64,000 nucleotides of DNA from UBA668 sp043721915 (GCA_043721915.1 JAYSPV010000081.1:1-64000), one strand, 5' to 3'; positions 8,217 to 16,896 are shown, counted from the stretch's first letter. The notes: a model not told the origin generated them from the letters alone. Program-made: numbers and translations.

Positions 8217-9446
8217 TCAGATCGGCAGGTTGCCGGTAGCAGTACGGGTGGTGCCGTGGTCGCGGTATGCACCGATAGTGCGTTGTGCAATGCGCATCTG
8301 GTGAATCTCGTCAGCGCCGTCGGCGAAGCGCGCCCATCGGGCGTGTTGGTACATGTGGGCGAGAGGCGTGTCGGTGCTGTACCCGAGCGCGCCATGCACC
8401 TGGATGCTGCGGTCGATCACGCGGCCCAGCATGTTGGCAACGAAGTGCTTGGCCATGCTCACTTCACTCTTGAAGTCGGAGCCGCTGTCGATCAGGTAGG
8501 CAGCGTGCAGCACCATCAGCTTGGACTGGTAGATCTCCATGCTGCTGTCGGCGATCATCCACTGGATGCCCTGTTTCTCGGCCAGCACGCTGCCGTGCGA
8601 GTAACGCTCAAGTGACCGTGCAACCATCATGTCGAGTGCAGTCTCGGCCTGGCTGATCCATCGCATGCAGTGAGCCAGCCGCGCCGGCCCGAGGCGGTAC
8701 TGCCCGAGCAGGTGGCCCTGGCCACGGCCGCCGAGCATGTTGGCGGCCGGAATGCGCAGATCCTCGATGACGATCTCGCTGTGGCCGCTCGCGCCGTGCA
8801 TCGTCTCCACCTCGCGCACCCGGTTCCAGCCTTCGCTGGGTAGGTCGACGATGAACGCGGTGTTCGCTGCCTGCGGCAGGTCCGGGTCGTCCTCGGTTCG
8901 ACAGATCAGGATCGCGAACTTGGCTCGACGGGCGTTGGAGATGAACCACTTGTGGCCGTTGGCGACCCACTCCTCGCCGTCCTGCACCGCAGTGGTCTGG
9001 ATCAGCGTCGGGTCACTGCCGGCCACCTCGGGCTCGGTCATCGCGAAGCAACTCATCGCAGTGCCGTCACACAGCGGCCTGAGGTACTTCTCCTTCTGTT
9101 CCGGGGTGCCCCAGTGCAGCAACGTGTGCATGTTGCCCTCGTCGGGAGCCTGACAGTTGAGCACCCACGGGCCCATGCTGGCCTTCGCCGCCTCGGCCTG
9201 CACCATGGCGAGTTGCACGTGACCGAGCCCCATGCCACCCCACTCCTTGGGCATGTGCGGCATCCACAGCCCCACCGCGAGCGCCTGCTTGCGCAGTGCG
9301 ATCAGCTGGCCGATGTAGTCGGCCCGATCCTGGTCACGGACCTTGTCGAGTTCGACCTCCGCAGGCTTCACCACGTCGTTGATGAATGTGCGGACGCGCA
9401 CCCGGATCTCTTCGAGTTCGGGGCTCAGGGTGAAGTCGATGGCCAT
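8217..9446 (-). CDS. Acyl-CoA dehydrogenase family flavoprotein
   Basis: About 409 residues. An N-terminal helical domain is followed by the middle beta domain with MTEPEVAGSDPT and WFISNARRAKF, and a C-terminal helical bundle ending HGALGYSTDTPLAHMYQHARWARFADGADEIHQM. Architecture and motifs resemble ACAD10/11-like enzymes, which act on longer or unusual acyl-CoAs. An aminoglycoside-phosphotransferase-like kinase lies 0.8 kb away, as seen in ACAD10/11 systems. The start at 9446 has TACAGT exactly 6 nt upstream, as in a leaderless transcript. The open frame to 9605 overlaps the divergent SDR gene and is unlikely to be translated. Confidence 0.9.
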   Translation of the reverse strand: MAIDFTLSPELEEIRVRVRTFINDVVKPAEVELDKVRDQDRADYIGQLIALRKQALAVGLWMPHMPKEWGGMGLGHVQLAMVQAEAAKASMGPWVLNCQAPDEGNMHTLLHWGTPEQKEKYLRPLCDGTAMSCFAMTEPEVAGSDPTLIQTTAVQDGEEWVANGHKWFISNARRAKFAILICRTEDDPDLPQAANTAFIVDLPSEGWNRVREVETMHGASGHSEIVIEDLRIPAANMLGGRGQGHLLGQYRLGPARLAHCMRWISQAETALDMMVARSLERYSHGSVLAEKQGIQWMIADSSMEIYQSKLMVLHAAYLIDSGSDFKSEVSMAKHFVANMLGRVIDRSIQVHGALGYSTDTPLAHMYQHARWARFADGADEIHQMRIAQRTIGAYRDHGTTRTATGNLPI

Positions 9447-9468
9447 TGCGTCACTGTAGGTTCCGGGC
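9447..9468. promoter_or_regulatory. Compact divergent promoter with overlapping -10 hexamers
   Basis: Only 22 bp separate two divergent start codons. TAGGTT (9457-9462) sits 6 nt before the ATG of the SDR. On the other strand TACAGT (plus-strand 9453-9458) sits 6 nt before the ATG of the acyl-CoA dehydrogenase. The two hexamers overlap by a TA pair, so polymerase could occupy only one at a time. Assignment as -10 boxes rests on the same spacing seen at many genes in the window. Confidence 0.55.
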
Positions 9469-10224
9469 ATGGCACAGGACTTGTTCGAGCTGACAGGGAA
9501 GGTCGCGATCGTGACGGGTGGGTCGCGTGGCCTTGGTCGCGAGATGGTGCTGGCGTTCGCCGAACGCGGCGCCGACGTCGTCATCGCCAGCCGCAAGCTG
9601 GCCAACTGCGAAGCTGTGGCCGAGGAGGTGCGCTCGATCGGACGTCGAGCGCTGCCGATCGCCTACCACGCGGGCAGCTGGGCCGACGCGGACCGACTGG
9701 CCGCCGCTGCGTACGCCGAATTCGGTCACGTCGACATCCTCGTCAACAACGCAGGGATGTCGCCGTTGTACCCATCGCTCGAGGCCGTCAGCGAGGAGCT
9801 GTTCGACAAGGTGATCGGGGTCAACCTGAAAGGGCCGTTCCGCCTGTCGTCGGTGGTCGGCACGCGCATGGCGACCGGTGACGGCGGCTCGATCATCAAC
9901 ATCTCGTCGATCGCCAGCCAGAAGCCCAGCCCCACCGAGGCGCCGTACGGCGCCGCCAAGGCCGGCATCAACTCGCTCACCGTCAGCCTCGCCGCTGCGT
10001 TCGGGCCGAAGGTGCGAGTGAACTGCATCGTGCCCGGTCCGTTCCTCACCGACATCTCCAAGGCCTGGGATCTGGAGGCGTTCAACGCTCGGGCGAAGCA
10101 CACCTTCGCTCTCGGCCGCGGCGGCGAGCCCCACGAGATCGTCGGCGCAGCGCTGTACCTGGCCAGCTGCGCCAGCAGCTACACCACCGGCGCGCTGATC
10201 AACATCGACGGCCTGCCCCGCTAG
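9469..10224 (+). CDS. Short-chain dehydrogenase/reductase
   Basis: A 251-residue classical SDR. It has the cofactor motif TGGSRGLG at residues 16-23, NNAG near residue 90, catalytic Ser in INISSIAS, and YGAAKAG as the YxxxK pair. The arginine after the second strand (ASRKL) suggests NADP(H) preference. The C-terminus (YTTGALINIDG) is the usual SDR ending. Substrate is unknown; its place beside acyl-CoA dehydrogenase and a phosphotransferase suggests hydroxyacyl or alcohol metabolism. The ATG is 6 nt after a TAGGTT hexamer. Confidence 0.9.
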   Translation: MAQDLFELTGKVAIVTGGSRGLGREMVLAFAERGADVVIASRKLANCEAVAEEVRSIGRRALPIAYHAGSWADADRLAAAAYAEFGHVDILVNNAGMSPLYPSLEAVSEELFDKVIGVNLKGPFRLSSVVGTRMATGDGGSIINISSIASQKPSPTEAPYGAAKAGINSLTVSLAAAFGPKVRVNCIVPGPFLTDISKAWDLEAFNARAKHTFALGRGGEPHEIVGAALYLASCASSYTTGALINIDGLPR

Positions 10225-10232
10225 CCGAGCCG

Positions 10233-11255
10233 TCAGCCGATGAGCCGCACGGCCTGCTCGAGCAGGCTCACGGTGTGTGCGTGCAGCTGGTCACCGATCC
10301 CCTTGGGCGCCAACCCGGCACACGCCCGCGCGTGCGTCCCTTCGAGGATCAGGCCGAGCCGGTAGCAGGCGAGCACTCGGTACCAAAGAAGATCGTCGAG
10401 CGAGCGCGTCGAGCGTGCGGCGTAGCGCTCGATCACCTCGTCGTGGCTCGGCAGCCCCGGCGCCGCAACCGACAAGCCGATGCCGTCGTTCGCCGGCCAC
10501 GTCGCCAGCAGGTGACCGAGATCGAGCAGCGGATCGCCGATCGTCACCAGCTCCCAGTCCACCATCGCCGCCACTGCAGGCCGGTCGGGGGATATCAACA
10601 CGTTTCCGAAGTGGAAGTCCCCGTGCATGATGCCCGCCTGCGGCGCCACCGGTAGTCGAGCAGCGAGCCACTCCCCCACGGCATCGACGCCGGGGATCTG
10701 CGACCCCGGGTAGCCCGGCAGCTCGGAGTAGCCGTCCAGTTGCTTGCGCCACCGGCCGACCTGCCGCTGCGCCCAGCCGTCGAAGCGACCGAGGTCGCCG
10801 AGACCGACGGCCACATGGTCGACGGCTGCAAGCGAGGCGATCGCGTCGGCCATCGAGAGGCCCATCTCGCACTGCCACTCGATGTTCGAGGCGAACGGCT
10901 CGGGCAGCCCGAGCGTCGGGTTGAACCCGTCCACCGGCTCCATCAGATAGAAGGCAGCGCCGAGCACCTCAGGGTCCGGCTCGACCGCGATCAGGCTGGG
11001 GTGCGGCACCGCCGAGCCCGCCAGCGCCGCAAGGGCACGCGCCTCGCGCCGCATCGTCTCGTCGCTGTTGGCCCGCTTGTTCACGGGCGGGCGGCGCAGC
11101 ACGAACGCGCGCCCGGCGCGGACGAAGTGCAGCAACACGTTCTGCGTACCGCCGGCAATGAGGGTGGGCTCGTGCAGCGGACCCTCACCGAGGCCGCGAG
11201 CGTCCATCCACTGCGCGACCACGTCGAGGTCGACGGGGATCACGGCGGACGTCAT
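10233..11255 (-). CDS. Aminoglycoside-phosphotransferase-family kinase (ACAD10/11-kinase-like)
   Basis: A 340-residue protein-kinase-like fold. It has an ATP-binding segment LIAGGTQNVLLHF, an FVLRRPP strand with the likely ATP-site Lys replaced by Arg, the Brenner catalytic motif HGDFHFGNVL near residue 217, and the metal-binding DWELVTIGDPLLDLGHLL. The family phosphorylates small hydroxyl substrates. Members closest to ACAD10/11 act on 4-hydroxyacyl-CoAs, which fits the nearby acyl-CoA dehydrogenase and SDR. Antibiotic resistance is not implied. It is convergent with the SDR, separated by 8 bp. Confidence 0.85.
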   Translation of the reverse strand: MTSAVIPVDLDVVAQWMDARGLGEGPLHEPTLIAGGTQNVLLHFVRAGRAFVLRRPPVNKRANSDETMRREARALAALAGSAVPHPSLIAVEPDPEVLGAAFYLMEPVDGFNPTLGLPEPFASNIEWQCEMGLSMADAIASLAAVDHVAVGLGDLGRFDGWAQRQVGRWRKQLDGYSELPGYPGSQIPGVDAVGEWLAARLPVAPQAGIMHGDFHFGNVLISPDRPAVAAMVDWELVTIGDPLLDLGHLLATWPANDGIGLSVAAPGLPSHDEVIERYAARSTRSLDDLLWYRVLACYRLGLILEGTHARACAGLAPKGIGDQLHAHTVSLLEQAVRLIG

Positions 11256-11300
11256 GCGGGAAGTATTGACGCGCCCACCTGATGCGAACGGACCGAACGC

Positions 11301-11597
11301 TCAGCGGGGCAGTCGGCGACGCAACTCGGCAACGTCTTGCTCCAGCCGCCCGACGAGCGTGTGCTGGTCGAGAGCGGCCAGCGAACGACTGCGCTCCACT
11401 TCCGTTTCCAACACCTCACGCACGAACTGCGACAGCGCGACACCTCGTTGCGCTGCGATCGCGTCGAGCGACGCTGCCAACTCGCCGGCCAGCCGCACGG
11501 ACAAGTGCCGATCGCGCACCTGCGGCGAGGGTGCGTAGTCGATCTCCTGGCCGGTCTGCTCCTCCAGCCATCGAATGGGTGCCGGCTTCGACGTCAT
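11301..11597 (-). CDS. Ribbon-helix-helix-type DNA-binding protein
   Basis: 98 residues. The core at residues 29-66 (RHLSVRLAGELAASLDAIAA, then GVALSQFVREVLETEV) fits a ribbon-helix-helix fold like CopG-type antitoxins. The C-terminal LVGRLEQDVAELRRRL is a short leucine-rich helix that could help dimerisation. Its ATG overlaps the stop of the preceding small gene (ATGA, 11594-11597), so the pair is coupled. It may repress its own operon, or be the antitoxin of an unrecognised pair; no known toxin fold is seen next to it. Confidence 0.6.
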   Translation of the reverse strand: MTSKPAPIRWLEEQTGQEIDYAPSPQVRDRHLSVRLAGELAASLDAIAAQRGVALSQFVREVLETEVERSRSLAALDQHTLVGRLEQDVAELRRRLPR

Positions 11598-11785
11598 CGC
11601 CCCGCCTCTCGTTCGAGGGCACGAGTGATGACGACCGCGATGTCGACTGCGTGCGAGCGATTGGCATCGAGCGGCGACGTACCGTCGATCAGCGCTCTCA
11701 GATCCTCGAACACCTGCACCAGGTCCTCCTTCGACAGCACGACACCGTCGTGCGGCAGCCAGCTGAACTCTTCGTTGTGTGACAA
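11594..11785 (-). CDS. Small hypothetical protein coupled to the RHH gene
   Basis: 63 residues if it starts at the TTG at 11785 (LSHNEEFSWLPHDG). The open frame continues back to 11887, but that part overlaps the 3' end of the upstream gene and is low complexity, so I exclude it. The body is an acidic helix (KEDLVQVFEDLRALIDG) followed by a second helix ending ITRALEREAGR. No family is recognised. Middle gene of a three-gene minus-strand set. Confidence 0.45.
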   Translation of the reverse strand: MSHNEEFSWLPHDGVVLSKEDLVQVFEDLRALIDGTSPLDANRSHAVDIAVVITRALEREAGR

Positions 11786-11795
11786 CGTAACACGC

Positions 11796-12554
11796 TCAGA
11801 CGAGGTGGAGTCGCGCGAACCGCGGGCCAGATTCGAACGGCGGTCGCCACCGCTCGACAAAGTCGTCGCACCAGCCGTCGTACTCATCGTGATGAAGGTG
11901 CGAGGAGGCGGCGCTGAGGACTCGCCAGCCGTCGGCCACCAGGCGGAAGAACAACGCCATGGAGTCGCCCTCGTTGCGCATCATGTCCGTCAACGTCGGC
12001 ACCACGAGCGTGCGTGTGGGCAACGCCTCCAGCCGGCTCAGCACCGCTGCGACCGTGTCGAATGCCTCGACCACAACGAAGGCACCCGTCCACCGCAGGC
12101 CGACCTCCGCCAGCGCCTTCACGCCGAGGCGAACGACGTCGCTCATCGGCCCGGGCGTGGTCGCAGTGCGTTGGTACCCGGACCCGAATCGAGAGCTGTA
12201 CCCAGACGGACTACGTCGCTCGAACAGAGGCGCAACGATCGCAGCATCGGAATCCGTGAGGGTGCGACCCTCCATTCCCTCGGGCTGATCTGCACCACAC
12301 CCTGCACAGGCCAGGTGTCGATACCGGCATTCAACGTCGTCACGCTCGCTGCGCTTTCGATACACCATCGGCCGCTGGCACCACCAGCAGCAGAAGCCGG
12401 CCGCGAGCGGGCTGATCAGCTTGTTCATCTGGCTCTGCGTCAGACCGAACTGCCTCGATAGGGCGGTGACGGGTTGCTTCGAGTGCCAGTACAGCTCATC
12501 GAGCTGCGCATGTTGTTCGGGTGTCAGGAGGGACGGTTGTTCGGGCGCGAGCAT
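11796..12554 (-). CDS. Unknown protein with HTH-like N-terminus and zinc ribbon
   Basis: 252 residues, starting at the ATG at 12554, which has a strong Shine-Dalgarno (GGAGG, 7 nt upstream). Residues 9-40 (LTPEQHAQLDELYW, then VTALSRQFGLTQSQMNKLI) resemble a helix-turn-helix. Next comes a four-cysteine ribbon (CWWC then CAGC) around residues 47-80. The C-terminal half is an alpha/beta region (GAFVVVEAF, RTLVVPTLTDMMRN) ending HHDEYDGWCDDFVERW. I do not recognise the family. It heads the operon with the two small genes downstream, 10 bp from the next start. Confidence 0.6.
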   Translation of the reverse strand: MLAPEQPSLLTPEQHAQLDELYWHSKQPVTALSRQFGLTQSQMNKLISPLAAGFCCWWCQRPMVYRKRSERDDVECRYRHLACAGCGADQPEGMEGRTLTDSDAAIVAPLFERRSPSGYSSRFGSGYQRTATTPGPMSDVVRLGVKALAEVGLRWTGAFVVVEAFDTVAAVLSRLEALPTRTLVVPTLTDMMRNEGDSMALFFRLVADGWRVLSAASSHLHHDEYDGWCDDFVERWRPPFESGPRFARLHLV

Positions 12555-12680
12555 GGCGCGGCCTCCGCGATCTTGGATGGTGATCACCTGGGAGACGGGG
12601 ACGTCGCACTCCGAACCGAAGCGGACGATATCGGCTCGTCGGGTCGTCGCAACCACGGCAACCTGCCGGCAGCGTCTGGC

Positions 12681-13442
12681 TCAGGCGGTGTTGCGGACGC
12701 CGGCACCACCGTCGATCACGTAGGTCTCCCCGGTGATCCACGACGCAGCGTCGCTGGCGAGGAACACGGCGAGGTTGGCGATGTCCTGTGGATCGCCGAG
12801 GCGCTGCAACGGCAGCTGCGCCGCCAGCCGATCGCCGAAGTTCTCCACCAGGAACGCTGCGAAGTCGGTCTGCACGAGGCCGGGAGCGATGCCCACGACA
12901 CGCGTCGGCCCGAGCTCGCCGGCGAGTTGGCGTGTGAGATGGATCAGCGCTGCCTTGGTGAGGTTGTACACACCGAGACCACCTTCGGCGCGCAGACCAC
13001 CTACCGACGCGATGTTGATCATCACGCCGGGTCGATCCTTCATGCCCTGTTCCCACGCGGCCTGGCACCAGAACAGCGGTCCGCGCAGGTTGACGCCGAA
13101 CGTCTTGTCGAAGCGCGCCTCGTCGACGCCGAGCGTGGGCCCGTAGTACGGGTTGGTGGCCGCGTTGTTGACCAGAACGTCGAGCCCACCGAATCGTTCG
13201 ATGGTCGCCCGCACGCACGCATCGGCGGCTGAGACGTCGCCTGCGTTGCCGGCATACACATCCAAGTCGGCGCCGGGTGTAGCAGTAACGATCTCGGCCG
13301 CCGCTGCCTGCAACGCGTCGAGCTTGCGCGACATCAGCATCACCTTCGCACCCGACGCGGCCAACGTGGCCGCGATCGCCTTGCCGATTCCCCTCGACGC
13401 GCCGGTGACCAGCGCGACCTTGCCGTCCAACGTGATCTGCAT
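12681..13442 (-). CDS. Short-chain dehydrogenase/reductase
   Basis: A 253-residue classical SDR. It has TGASRGIG at residues 14-21, SRKLD after the second strand (NADP-type), DVLVNNAATNPYYGP, catalytic Ser in NIASVGG, and YNLTKAAL (YxxxK). The ending ITGETYVIDGGAG is typical. No specific substrate can be given. The ATG at 13442 has TAGGGT exactly 6 nt upstream, the leaderless arrangement seen repeatedly here. It is transcribed away from the DEAD-box helicase. Confidence 0.9.
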   Translation of the reverse strand: MQITLDGKVALVTGASRGIGKAIAATLAASGAKVMLMSRKLDALQAAAAEIVTATPGADLDVYAGNAGDVSAADACVRATIERFGGLDVLVNNAATNPYYGPTLGVDEARFDKTFGVNLRGPLFWCQAAWEQGMKDRPGVMINIASVGGLRAEGGLGVYNLTKAALIHLTRQLAGELGPTRVVGIAPGLVQTDFAAFLVENFGDRLAAQLPLQRLGDPQDIANLAVFLASDAASWITGETYVIDGGAGVRNTA

Positions 13443-13592
13443 GGCCGAACCCTAGTGCGGCGCCCGACGAGCATCCTTGTGCGCTCAACTGGGGCGCCCC
13501 GAATCGCTACGTACGGTTCAGGGCGTGCCCAGTTGCGCGCGCAACAACGGCATCAGCCCGTTCGGGGCCGCGGCCCGCTAGGCTTGTGACTG

Positions 13593-13612
13593 CTGCGACA
13601 CCGTTGTCGCAG
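13593..13612 (+). promoter_or_regulatory. Hairpin in the leader of the DEAD-box helicase gene
   Basis: A perfect 8-bp stem, CTGCGACA - CCGT - TGTCGCAG, about 85 nt upstream of the helicase start and just after a likely -10 (TAGGCT, 13579-13584) in the 253-bp gap 13443-13695. If transcription starts near 13591 the hairpin would form at the very 5' end of the mRNA, where it could affect stability or cold-shock control. The rest of the gap shows no gene. Confidence 0.4.
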
Positions 13613-13695
13613 AGGTCGAGTGCAGCGGTTGTTGGCCAAGCCCAACGCGGTGTGAGTGCATCCACGGCCACCCCTACACAGAGAGACCATCAGTT

Positions 13696-15198
13696 TTGTC
13701 GAATTCCCCACAGCCCGCGCGTTCGTTCGCGTCCCTGGGCGTCCCCACGCCGATCATCAACGCACTCGCCGCCGAAGGCGTGACGGCGCCGTTCCCGATC
13801 CAGGCCGTCACCCTGGCAGATTCGCTCGCCGGTAAGGACCTCCTCGGTCGCGGCAAGACGGGCAGCGGCAAGACGATTGCGTTCGCGATCCCGCTCGTTG
13901 CCGCACTCGCCAAGAGCGGCGAGAAGGCCCGCCCGGGTTCGCCCCGCGGTCTCGTTCTCGTCCCGACCCGCGAGCTGGCCAACCAGGTCGCCGCCACCAT
14001 CGCACCCCTCGCCAAGGCAATGGGCCTGCGCCACACTGTCGTGTACGGCGGCGTGGGCTTCGGCAACCAGACCGGCGCTCTGAAGGCCGGTGTCGACATC
14101 GTCGTCGCCTGCCCCGGCCGTTTGGAAGACCTGATGCAGCAGGGGCATTGCCGCCTCGACCGCATCGAGGTCACGGTCCTCGACGAGGCCGACCACATGG
14201 CCGACATGGGCTTCCTGCCCGGTGTCAAGCGGATCATGGATCGCACACCCAAGCACGGTCAGCGGATGCTCTTCAGCGCCACACTCGACAACGACGTGAA
14301 GGTCCTGATCGATCGCTACCTCAGCAATCCGGTCACACATGCCCTCGACCCGGCCGACTCGCCGGTGGAAGCGATGACCCACCACTTGGTGGAGACGGCG
14401 CTCGTCGAGAAGCTCGGCGTGGTCACCCGGCTTGCAGCCGGTGCCGACCGCAGCCTGCTGTTCACGCGCACCAAGCATGGCGCGAAGAAGCTGGTCAAGC
14501 AGCTCGGCCAGTCGGGCATCCCCGCCGTCGAACTCCACGGCAACCTCTCGCAGAACGCTCGCGAGCGCAACCTGGCCGACTTCTCGTCGGGCCAGGTGAA
14601 GGTGCTCGTGGCCACCGACATCGCCGCCCGCGGCATCCACGTCGATGACATCCGCTTGGTCGTCCACGTCGATCCGCCCGCCGAGCACAAGGCGTTCCTG
14701 CATCGCTCGGGCCGTACCGCCCGCGCGGGCGCCGAGGGCCTCGTCGTCACCGTCGTCACCCCGGATCAGCGCAAGGAAGTTCGTTCGATGACCCGTGCCG
14801 CCGGGATCAACCCGATCGTCACCGACGCTGTGCACGCCGGGCACCCGATCCTCGATGCCCTCGCCGGCCCGGCGCTGGCGCCGCGCCGCATCACGCATGC
14901 ACAGAGCCAGCCGCTCGCCGAGCGCGGGCCGCTCAGCCCGCGTCAGGGTCAGCGCGCCGGCAGCCATCGCCAGGGCAGTGGCGCCGGCGCACGGTCGGGC
15001 CAAGGCGCCCGCCAGGGCCAAGGACAGGGCCCGCGCTCGGGCGCCCGGACACAGGCCGCCACCACCGACGCCGGCCGTCCGGCACGCGTCACCCAGGATG
15101 GTCGTCCGGCACCGGCACGGCCCGCTGCCCGGCCCGGTGGCCGCCCGGCGGCGGCACCCTCACGGGGTCGCAGCCGTCGCGCACCCGCTGGTCGCTGA
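13696..15198 (+). CDS. DEAD-box ATP-dependent RNA helicase
   Basis: 500 residues from a TTG start. It has a Q-motif region (FASLGVPTPIINAL, then PFPIQ), Walker A GKTGSGKT at 53-60 (note GRGKTGSGKT rather than the usual AxTGxGKT), PTRELANQ, DEAD at 163-166, SAT, and HRSGRTARAG at about 336-345. The core ends near 390. The last about 100 residues are a Gly/Arg/Gln-rich basic tail (many RG, GQG and PAR repeats) typical of RNA-binding extensions. Probable role in ribosome assembly or cold adaptation, as for RhlE/CsdA relatives. A hairpin terminator follows. Confidence 0.93.
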   Translation: MSNSPQPARSFASLGVPTPIINALAAEGVTAPFPIQAVTLADSLAGKDLLGRGKTGSGKTIAFAIPLVAALAKSGEKARPGSPRGLVLVPTRELANQVAATIAPLAKAMGLRHTVVYGGVGFGNQTGALKAGVDIVVACPGRLEDLMQQGHCRLDRIEVTVLDEADHMADMGFLPGVKRIMDRTPKHGQRMLFSATLDNDVKVLIDRYLSNPVTHALDPADSPVEAMTHHLVETALVEKLGVVTRLAAGADRSLLFTRTKHGAKKLVKQLGQSGIPAVELHGNLSQNARERNLADFSSGQVKVLVATDIAARGIHVDDIRLVVHVDPPAEHKAFLHRSGRTARAGAEGLVVTVVTPDQRKEVRSMTRAAGINPIVTDAVHAGHPILDALAGPALAPRRITHAQSQPLAERGPLSPRQGQRAGSHRQGSGAGARSGQGARQGQGQGPRSGARTQAATTDAGRPARVTQDGRPAPARPAARPGGRPAAAPSRGRSRRAPAGR

Positions 15199-15221
15199 GC
15201 AGGCTCTTCGACGTCAGACGG

Positions 15222-15258
15222 TGACCGTGGCCCGGCCAGCAAGGCTGGGCCACGGTCA
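15222..15258 (+). terminator. Transcription terminator after the helicase gene
   Basis: A perfect 12-bp inverted repeat, TGACCGTGGCCC (15222-15233) and GGGCCACGGTCA (15247-15258), with a 13-nt loop, starting 23 bp after the helicase stop. There is no T-tract, as is common for actinobacterial terminators. Confidence 0.7.
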
Positions 15259-15280
15259 TCATCTGCGCGACGATTGAGTC

Positions 15281-16159
15281 ATGAGCTACCGCGCAGCCAT
15301 CTTTCGCAAGCAACTGAGGGCAGTCGTACAGGGCGCCGACGCCACCGTCGAGCAACAGCGCCGGTCGATGAACAGAGTTTCCCTTCCGCTCCCGCGCTCC
15401 GAACTCAAGCGTGACATCACGGTGGGTGGAGTGCCGTCCGTCAGGGTCGAACCCAGAACGGGGGCCGCGCACGGGCATCTGCTGTACCTGCATGGCGGCG
15501 GTTACTGCCTCGGCTCGCCTCGCTCTCATGCGGCGCTCGCTGCGCGCCTCGCGAAAGGCGCAGGCATGTCGACGACCGTCCTCGACTACCGCCTGGCGCC
15601 GGAACACGTCTACCCGGCCGGCCTCGACGACTGCCTCGCCGCATACACGGCGCTGCTCGACGAGTTCCCGGCCGACTCACTGACGATCGCGGGCGACTCT
15701 GCGGGCGGCGGCGCCACGATCGCAACGCTGCAACGCATCCGCGATCGTGGCCTTTCGATGCCCGCAGCCGCCGTGGTCTTCTCGCCGTGGGTCGACCTCA
15801 CCGGCAACTCGCCCTCGATGGCCGAGCGCGCCGGCCGCGATCCGATGTTGCGAGCGGAACATCTCACCAAGTTCGGCACTCTGTACCGCGGCCCGCAGAC
15901 TGCCGATCACCACGAGGTGTCGCCGTTGTTCGGCGACCTCGGCGGTCTGTGCCCGGTACTGGTGCAGGTAGGCAGCGAGGAGATCCTGTTCGACAACTCC
16001 GCCTTGCTCGTGGAGCGGATCACGGCAGCCGGCGGTCAGGCTCAGTTGGAAGTCTCGGATGGGATGTGGCACGTCTTTCAGATTTTCGCCCCGATGATGC
16101 CCGAGGCCCAGCGGGCGGTGGCGAGTGCCGCCCGTTTCCTCGTCCGCCATAGCCGCTGA
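15281..16159 (+). CDS. Alpha/beta hydrolase, hormone-sensitive-lipase (GDXG) family esterase
   Basis: 292 residues with the HSL-family oxyanion motif HGGG (YLHGGGYCLG, near residue 70), the nucleophile motif GDSAGG near residue 140, a probable acid residue in VGSEEILFDNS, and the catalytic His in DGMWHVFQIF. Such enzymes hydrolyse short to medium acyl esters. It starts 23 bp after the helicase terminator and is probably its own transcript; the CMD-domain gene follows after 40 bp. Confidence 0.9.
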   Translation: MSYRAAIFRKQLRAVVQGADATVEQQRRSMNRVSLPLPRSELKRDITVGGVPSVRVEPRTGAAHGHLLYLHGGGYCLGSPRSHAALAARLAKGAGMSTTVLDYRLAPEHVYPAGLDDCLAAYTALLDEFPADSLTIAGDSAGGGATIATLQRIRDRGLSMPAAAVVFSPWVDLTGNSPSMAERAGRDPMLRAEHLTKFGTLYRGPQTADHHEVSPLFGDLGGLCPVLVQVGSEEILFDNSALLVERITAAGGQAQLEVSDGMWHVFQIFAPMMPEAQRAVASAARFLVRHSR

Positions 16160-16199
16160 GCAGTGACTCCGGCTGTTGCCGGCTGCAAGGATCACGGAC

Positions 16200-16787
16200 A
16201 TGCGAATCCGTACGCCTCGAATCCAGCCGACCACCGAAGCCGACTGGACCGACGATTCGCGGCCGGTGATGGCCGCCAACTCGCGCAGCGGCCCGCCCCT
16301 GAACGTGTTCGCCACGATCGCCAGGCACCCCAAGCTGCTCAAGCGCTGGGTGGTGTTCGCCAACCACGTCCTCAACGGCAGCACGCTGCCGCCCCGTGAG
16401 CGCGAGCTCGTCATCCTGCGCACCGGCTACCTCTGCCGATCTGGTTACGAGTGGGCGCAACACGTGGCAATCGGCCGCGCAGCCGGCGTCACCGACTCCG
16501 ACATCGAGCAGCTCACGGTCGGCTCCACCGCCGAAGGCTGGGCGGAGCGCGAGCGAGTGCTGCTGCGCGCCACCGAGCAGTTGGTCGCCGACCACTTCGT
16601 CGACGACGCCACGTGGGCCGCGCTCGCCGCCGACTGGAACCAGCAGCAGCTGATGGACCTCGTGTTCGCCGTCGGTCAGTACACGCTGGTCTCGATGGCG
16701 TTGAACAGCTTCGGCGTGCAGCTCGAGGACAGCACCGAGCGGTTCCCCGCCGACCAGTTCGTCGACGGGCTGTTCCCTCGCGCCTGA
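16200..16787 (+). CDS. Carboxymuconolactone-decarboxylase-like (CMD/AhpD fold) protein
   Basis: 195 residues. The central CMD segment reads LPPRERELVILRTGYLCRSGYEWAQH, matching the family's ERELVILR...YEW.QH pattern. Only one cysteine is present in that region, so an AhpD-like CxxC peroxidase mechanism is unlikely. The rest is helical. I choose the ATG at 16200 (AAGGA about 8 nt upstream) over a TTG at 16176. Function in the cell is unknown; it may be co-transcribed with the esterase. Confidence 0.8.
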   Translation: MRIRTPRIQPTTEADWTDDSRPVMAANSRSGPPLNVFATIARHPKLLKRWVVFANHVLNGSTLPPRERELVILRTGYLCRSGYEWAQHVAIGRAAGVTDSDIEQLTVGSTAEGWAERERVLLRATEQLVADHFVDDATWAALAADWNQQQLMDLVFAVGQYTLVSMALNSFGVQLEDSTERFPADQFVDGLFPRA

Positions 16788-16896
16788 CACACGCGACCAC
16801 ACGACGCCAGTAGCACCGGCGTGGTGCTGACAGCACCCTGATCCTGATCGATACGGCAGAACGCGCGTCGCGCCCAGGAACTACGGTTCGGTCGCC

